64,000 nucleotides of DNA, taken from Orientallactaga sibirica (taxonomy: Eukaryota; Chordata; Mammalia; Rodentia; Dipodidae). A model generated the notes under the pieces. The model did no database searches and was not told where the DNA came from. It saw nothing but the letters and a program-made list of their open reading frames with translations. The stretch spans positions 2,046,001-2,110,000 of the forward strand of contig JAEOAD010002183.1 in the NCBI GenBank assembly GCA_036365145.1. Direction: 5' to 3'. Shown piece by piece: positions 57,960-64,000 of this stretch. Every line of letters begins with the position of its first letter. The first letter of the stretch is position 1. The translations under genes were made by a program, and so were the position numbers.

Positions 57960-58153
57960 TTTTTTTGAGAGAGAGAGAGAATGAGGCAGAGAGAGAATGG
58001 GCGTGCTAGGGCCTCTAGGCACTGCAAAAAAACTCCAGATGCATGTGTCCCCTTGTGCATCTGGCTTACGTGGGTATTAGGGAATCGAACCTGTCCTTAG
58101 GCTTTATAGGCAAATAAATACCTCAACCGCTAAGCCATCTGTCCAGCCCGGCT
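57908..58153 (-). mobile_element. Dip-like SINE with long (TTTA)n tail
   Basis: A TTTA repeat tail (about 57925-57962) and a GAGA run are followed by AACTCCAGATGCATGTG, GTGCATCTGGCTTACGTGG, AATCGAACCTGTCC and AAGCCATCTGTCCAGCCC. GCTCCTTTA on the left and GCTCCTTTT on the right suggest a target duplication. Confidence 0.9.
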
Positions 58154-59830
58154 CCTTTTTTAAGGTGCTGAAAATAAAACTAAAGGACCTCACACATCTA
58201 GACAAGCACTGTCCCATTGAGCTCCGGGCTCTGCCCTTCCACTTCACTTTTTTAATGGTGCTCCTCTACCTCACTGGAAGACCATTTTGCTTCCACAAGG
58301 AGGCCAAACCCAGGACAGGAGTTGACGTGCTTTCCTTTTACTATCCCTTTGTAAGGTGAGTCCATTATCCCTGAGCATGAGTGGGCCTCGTCCCTTTCAA
58401 ATCACAACTCAAAATAATGTGCCCACTCTTTCCTTTCTTTTTGCCAATGGTAGTAATTTTTATAAACCTCAACTCAAGCTTGCCATGTTCTCAAAGAAGT
58501 ATGTCGCTCTTCTCGGTTTGTCCTTGGTCCTGTGCCCTTCCTTCTAGCTTTGTACATGTTCTTTTCTAAGCACGACATGCTATGAAAAACACCATCCCTC
58601 CTTTAGCTTTGTCCTGTTGCCACTCCTCTGGGATTAGTCTTAATGCCATTCATCTTTACAGCCTCTCCTTCTTGAGTCTCTCCCCTTGTAGGGTCACAGA
58701 CCACAAGCTCCTGCCTATCTTTTCTCTACATTTAGAAAGTGATTTCCCAAGTGTTGTGCATGTATCCTGTAAGTACTAGGGTACCAGAAGCCCCCTTTCC
58801 TGGTGCACCTGGCTAGTTTCCAACACTGGAGTCCAACACGGAAAAGATGCCCTCCCTCAGTAGCATCCTGCCCTGCTCATCTGCTGTGCTGTGCCTGTGC
58901 ACCAGAGCTTCTTCCACACAGCCATGCCGCCCGGTCCCTTTCATTTTCTGCCTCTTCTTTGAGAACAATATAGTCCTATTTCACCAAGTTGTAGTGACAG
59001 TTCACAGGTACTACTGCCGGCTTTGAGCTCATGGGATTGCTCTTGTGCATGTCTGCACACAGACACAAAGGAAAAGTGATATCTGTCAATGAAGAGGCTG
59101 GACATTGATTGGAATCGCCGGAAAGTATCATTGCTTTCATTACTTATTCTATTAGCCCACCTTTCTAATTGATTGGCTGGGTGAAGTGCTTGTTTGAGAA
59201 GCCGTGCCAGTGTACTTAGGATAACTAAATATTCAGGTCAGGCAAGTAGCAATGCATACATGACCGATTTTTCTAGCTATCTTATTAGAAAGAATTAGGG
59301 CTAGTAGAAAATTGGCATTTAAGTATATGCTGTCTTACTGGCCACCTTCACTCCCTTATGTGTAAAAACAGGTTAACAAATCTATACAAATCCTCTTTAC
59401 AATATTTAAAAAAACACCTTTAAAATGGGGAGTCACGTGTCGTCAACCTCTCTTTACCGCTGCTTCTCAGCTCCACTCTTTGTGGCCTTTCTCACCCTCT
59501 GTACATGTCTTTTATGGAGTTTGGCTTCTAGAGACCCCCCAAGAGAAACACCCACCCAGGAAATGCCATCCCCACACTGAGAAATCATACTAAGCAACAA
59601 ACCTCCTCGGGCTGCCGAAGGCCACCAGCATCCAAGTCACCAGGCCTGCTCTTGCTTCTTGTTAGATACTTGGCTATAGCCACTAATAACGGTCCGGGGA
59701 AAGGAATGTGGGGAGGATTATAGAAATACACACTTGCACTTTCCATGACTGCACAAGATCTCTTAAGCAAGGAACTTCTCAGTAACTGGATAAGAGGCCT
59801 CAGAGGCGAGGATGGTATGGAATCTGCCAG
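58154..59830. other. SERP2 intron 2, unassigned
   Basis: No exon, gene or named repeat is recognised. Short open frames at 58165-58779 are in a pyrimidine-rich stretch and show no family. Confidence 0.45.
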
Positions 59831-59834
59831 ATAA

Positions 59835-60060
59835 AGGTTCAAAGCCTGAATTCACTGGCATCAGCTGAATAACCTTAGACCAGTTAATTGCTCTCTCCAT
59901 GTTGGTTTTCTTGCCTAGGAAATGGAGATAAGATCCAGGCCTGGTGATGTGTGCTTAATCCCTTCCAATACTTGGGAGGCTAGGCAGGAGGATTACGAGT
60001 TTCAGGCCACCCTGATCTGTTTGGCAAGACCCTGTCTCAAAACAAAGGAAGAAAGGACAA
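59835..60060 (+). mobile_element. MIR relic followed by a B1-like SINE
   Basis: A MIR core (CTGAATAACCTTAGACCAG, GGTTTTCTTGCCTAGGAAATGGAG) occupies about 59835-59937. A diverged B1 (GGCCTGGTGATGTGTGCTTA, AATACTTGGGAGGCTAGGC, GACCCTGTCTCAAAACAAAGG) then occupies about 59938-60060. Confidence 0.6.
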
Positions 60061-60122
60061 AGGAAGAGAGGGAAGAAAGGGGAATGAAAAAGGGAAGGGA
60101 AGGGGAAAAGGGAAAAGAAAGC
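60048..60122 (+). repeat. Purine-rich GGAA-type tract
   Basis: An almost pure A/G run grows from the A-rich tail of the B1. Open frames through it (59922-60143 and the reverse) encode low-complexity K/E/R/G or F/P/S/L peptides. Confidence 0.85.
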
Positions 60123-61084
60123 GGTCCTCCAGATGCTGTCTGACTCTGAATGGGCCCACTGCAAGCACCCAATGCAGTCACCATCACCCCCTCATGGAAA
60201 ATGGCACCGCACTGAGGGGCTGCCAGGCCTGCAGTGGGACTGTCTGTCCTGCATGGAATGCTTAGACTTTCATTGCCTCTCTCCCTCTGAGGAATTTTAT
60301 TGGCAGATGAGGCCTTTCACATTCCTGATTATCTGAAAGCCATCAGCCTGCCTCTGGTCTGCAAGGATGAATGAGAGCAATTTTCAAGGATAATTCCGTC
60401 CTCAGATGATAGGCCAGTAATATTCCCACATAGGACAAGGGAGCGCAGCAACTGACTAAGCCCAGAGTGGCCATTTGTACTTCGAGTGTGAAAAATAAAA
60501 CGTGTTTCATTTCTTTAACACTATTACTGCTGTTTTGTGTGGTTTTCCTTGTGAGATACAAAACAATAGGGATGGTGTGTTCTTTTGAGACTATCGTCCA
60601 TCTAGGACATCTCTGGGCCACATCTTGCTTTGTTATGTTCCAGTTTTATCTTTTATTAATTATATGGGTATTGTATGAAACCTAAGATCTGTTTCTCAAC
60701 AAATAACTGCTCTTAGCCTGAGATTTTGCTAGGCTGGAGCCTGTTGAACTGCTAGATTTGTTTCTCCTTGATCTCCTGTGATCCAGACCCGCACTGAAGC
60801 CCAAGGACTTGAAGTCCCCTCTTAGGAGATGCTGCCCTTCTCTCCTCTTTTTACAAAAGCATTACCTTCCATTTCTCCAGAGTGTGGGACATCTGCCACA
60901 AAAACAGCTTCTCCTGACGTGCTCAGTCCCAGGTTTCAAAATCTACCCCTTTGGAGAATGATTCAGTGAGTCCTGAAGAGTGCTTGCTATCTTCCCAAGA
61001 CACTCAGACTTGAAGCCCTTCCTTCCCCAGAACATTAATCAGTCTCATCATGGCTCTTTGTGTCCACAGTCTGAACTCTCATTT
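60123..61084. other. SERP2 intron 2, unassigned
   Basis: No exon, gene or named repeat is recognised. A 72-codon hydrophobic frame at 60467-60685 lacks any recognised family or splice context. Confidence 0.45.
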
Positions 61085-61178
61085 TTTGTTGTTGGGGTTT
61101 TTGTTGTTGTTGTTGTTTGGTGAGGCTGAAGATTGAAGCCTCTACACTCCACCAACCACTAGGCTACATTGCCAGCCC
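61085..61178 (-). mobile_element. ID-like tRNA SINE relic
   Basis: A (GTT)n-type run is followed by GGTGAGGCTGAAGATTGAAGCC and CCACTAGGCTACATTGCCAGCCC, an antisense ID-like head. Confidence 0.5.
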
Positions 61179-62035
61179 TCAACTTTTCTCAAGAGCTTTG
61201 TCAGAAAGGACTTTTGCACGTTAGGTATCAATTGATTAGTAATGTCTGCCATAAACACAGCATAGGTGCTACAGCCACATCCTCATGTTTGCTATCCCCG
61301 GCCTAAACTTTTTATGTTAATGCCATGGTATTCGCAGAACAACTGTGTTCAGTTTTTTAAATAGAATGCTCCCTGAATTCATTCTTTTTCTTGATGTGTT
61401 ATTCAGACAATTTTCTTAGAGTTACAATTCATGCTTCTGGTGGCCTCATAGTGTTAGCTCTTCGAAGCCTCCACTACAATACTGTACATGGACAGGGAAC
61501 AGCATTTTGAGGTATTCGCTCTGCTGCAAAGTTGTGTCCCATTTAATCCTTATGCCTCAATTAAGCTTCAGCTGGTATCAGCAGAGCCACCATTTAATTC
61601 CCATCGTCTTTTGATTCTCCACTGGCACTTTTTAAACACCACACATACCCCAGCAAGTCCTCAGGCTATTTCTCCCTCATATATTCCTAATTTCAATTTT
61701 ATTTCTCCTCTCTGGCAGATGCTAATATTCCTTCCCTAATTATAGATTATGAGAATTTTAATGGTTCCCAAAGCCTGAGTATTCTTGATCATCCCCATCA
61801 AAGGGAAACCTAGGGGATAGGGTTAACTGGTGACCATTGCCTTCTTCATCCTTCCCTGTATTGTATGAATTTGTCAGTCAGGAAAAAATAAGAGCCCAAA
61901 AACGTAAAGGAGTGGTTTTCAGCCTCTTTTCCATTTTGCAGTCTTTGAAAGACTGACTGGGGAATTCTACCAAAACCTTGTAGGGAAATAAATGAGTGGC
62001 TGCTGTGGTTGAAGTGGTGGTAGAGGGTTGCTCTA
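61179..62035. other. SERP2 intron 2, unassigned
   Basis: No exon, gene or repeat is recognised. Confidence 0.45.
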
Positions 62036-62176
62036 TGTGGATTTGTGTATGTATGTGTGTATATGTAGGTTTCTATGTATGCTTGTGTATGTGTGTGTGT
62101 CTAGTTTTTGCGTTTGCATAATATATATTCAGGGTATGTGTGTGTAGGCTTCTGTGTCTGTGTGTGAGTGTGTAGC
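62036..62176 (+). repeat. Imperfect (TG)n region
   Basis: The stretch is dominated by TGTG and TATG dinucleotides (GTATGTGTGTATATGTAGG, TATGTGTGTGTGTC and similar), interrupted by non-repeat bases. Confidence 0.8.
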
Positions 62177-62990
62177 AAGTATTGCCTGTGTTGCTGGATA
62201 TTCTGATTTTCTCAGCTGTAGAAGAGAAAGGCTTTCTGGGCTCTCTGCCCATCTCATGGGAAATTGGGTCTGTTCTGTGTCCCTACAGAGTTAAGGCCTT
62301 TGGGTAAAGAGCCTTCTGTTTATTTAGCACTATCCATCAGACCAGCTTCACTGCTTCTGGGCGGGGCCATTCCTTTGTCAGTTGATAGACTGTGCTCTCC
62401 CCCGACTCTCCAGGGACTCCAAGGCGTTGGAGGATGAGGGGAGAGATAGCATGTCATAGGCAGCTCCTTTTTCAGGACAAACTTTTTAGAACAGATGTAA
62501 ATAAGTGATTCGTGGATGTTCTTGGCAGGGCCTGAATTCTCTGGTGCCCAGCCTCATGTGTCAAGTGTTCCAGCCTTCTCCTGCGGATGCCCTTGAGGAT
62601 CCTCATTTCTGGAAGGGCTATATCCTCACATTCCTTAAGACTGGCTGTTTTTGTTCAGGATGATGTGGAGGAGGGAAAGAATGGGGTCACTGTGTTTCAG
62701 GAACACATGGACAGTCAAAGAACTGCTTCCCTTAGTGCCTTCTATCCCCCGTTTCCTCTGTGACTTCCTGTGGTTACCAGCTTGGCAGTGGTGTGTCTTT
62801 CAGCCTAAGTTGAGAAGCCAGAATAGAACCTTTTCAACAATTAGGAAACTCTTTGTGAATTTATGATTGCTCGGTGAAATCTTCCAGGAGTACAAGATTG
62901 GAAGACAGTCTGTGTTTTGAGGTAGGTTAGTTCAGAGCCACAAACTGGGCATTTCCACATGTTGCCAGGGTTGTGGGCATAACTGCTAAG
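62177..62990. other. SERP2 intron 2, unassigned
   Basis: No exon, gene or repeat is recognised. Confidence 0.45.
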
Positions 62991-62994
62991 AGTT

Positions 62995-63130
62995 CCAACC
63001 TCAGGGCCAGAATCTGGTTCTGTCACCCACTTCCTAGCTGTGTAGCCTTGTCCAACTTGCTTATGTCCACTCTAAGCCTTAGTTCTCCCATTCTTACAAA
63101 AGGAAGGGACTGGCTCCTAACTCCTAGCAT
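62995..63130 (+). mobile_element. MIR SINE
   Basis: GTTCTGTCACCCACTTCCTAG, CTGTGTAGCCTTGTCCAACTTGC and GCCTTAGTTCTCCCATTC follow plus-strand MIR order. Confidence 0.7.
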
Positions 63131-64000
63131 ACTCATGACTCTTCTCCCCAAGGATGAATGTTTAGTATGTAAAATGTTCAGTGATGCTGTGGTGGTGGTT
63201 TTGTAACTGTTTGTTGTTACCATAATGCTGTGTCTGCCCCTTCCTCACAGGACCTCCTCCCCCTCCAGCTCCTGGGCGAAGTTCTGATCAACATTCTAAG
63301 TATTCACAGGGAAGAAAAGATAATGCTTCTGCGTTTTTTGGTAGCTTTGCTTTGTGACGGTGAGAAAACTTAGAGTGGGGGCCGTAGCTCTGAGACATTA
63401 AAGAGCCTGCATGGCCCAGACCAGCTGCACCTGGGTGGGGAGAAGACGGGATCAGGAGATCTGCAGAGAGCCAGGCGTCTCTTCTTTGCTTTCAGAAAGA
63501 AGCCCACAGGGACTCAAAACCTGCCCATGCTACTCTGGGTACATGTTTGAGGACTCATTGCAATGCCAAATCCTGCATTCATTTTCTCTTCTAATCACAT
63601 AAACCCTACAAAGAGGTGGTTACACTCTTTCTCCAGACCATGAGATGGAGGTTTCTAGAAGAAATCAACCAGCATCCTACAGCTAAAACTTGAAACACCT
63701 ATTCCCCAAACCTTTGAGGCTCCAAACCGTGTCCTCTGTCCTGCGATTTCCCTAAAAGTAGCATGGAGAAAAGGTTTGTCCCTAACTTTAGGTTTGTAGT
63801 CCATTACGATGTGTTGAAAGTAGTCCTGTTAGAACAGCCCTTGTATTCTTCTGCCAGAAGCGTGTTTTCTAGACGTTCCAGATGTCTGGTCATTTTGGGC
63901 CATTCCCAAATGGAGGGAGCTTTGCTCAGCCACAAGTTACTCTTTTATTGGAACACCAGTATCCCACTTCTCTCCCTCTTTCCTGGACACTTGCTCCAGG
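63131..64000. other. SERP2 intron 2, unassigned to the right edge
   Basis: No exon, gene or certain repeat is recognised. A weak antisense MIR-like stretch (about 63600-63700, CCATGAGATGGAGGTTTC, CATCCTACAGCTAAAACTTG) is possible. The last SERP2 exon is not visible. Confidence 0.45.

Overview
This window is mammalian nuclear DNA, almost certainly from a rodent. It is AT-rich, intron-bearing and crowded with retroelements, and I see no prokaryotic operons, ribosome binding sites or CRISPR arrays. The commonest SINE has a B2-superfamily, tRNA-like head and a middle block containing CCAGATGCACAA..GGCACATGC. It ends in a pyrimidine-rich, AAATAAATAAAT tail. From memory this matches the Dip family of jerboas and relatives (Dipodidae). 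B1, B4/ID-B1, B3 and MaLR elements fit a myomorph-like rodent. Species identity is inference.

The one protein gene I can support is SERP2 (stress-associated ER protein family member 2, RAMP4-2), on the + strand. A CpG island (about 41765-42530) holds coding exon 1 (42227-42310, 28 codons, strong Kozak context). A 12.3 kb GT-AG intron separates it from coding exon 2 (54642-54714). Together they encode the first 52 residues of a 65-residue family. The last 13 codons are not recognisable in the remaining 9.3 kb and probably lie beyond the right edge.

Region by region: 1-41.7 kb is intergenic upstream DNA built from old L1 and MIR relics, L1 3'-UTR pieces, SINEs, MaLR LTRs, a complete two-LTR MaLR insertion (14759-16750), a 5'-inverted L1 (19141-21077) and a 5'-truncated L1 (about 30985-33345). 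41.7-42.6 kb is the SERP2 promoter and first exon. 42.3-54.6 kb is intron 1, which carries a GGAT microsatellite, many SINEs, a second 5'-inverted L1 (about 48592-51730) and a second two-LTR MaLR (51943-54070) holding a nested Dip SINE. 54.7-64 kb is the start of SERP2 intron 2 and is comparatively poor in young repeats.

I found no undescribed multi-gene system. The observations most worth a second look are structural. They are two twin-primed L1 insertions (one containing a B1-like patch), a nearly identical LTR pair with perfect 5-bp target duplications and an open internal frame shared with a second copy, two Dip SINEs in series at one target, a cluster of perfect AT-rich inverted repeats at 6949-7118, and a 92-bp tandem duplication. 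All family names rest on pattern recognition from memory, and no alignment or database search was run.
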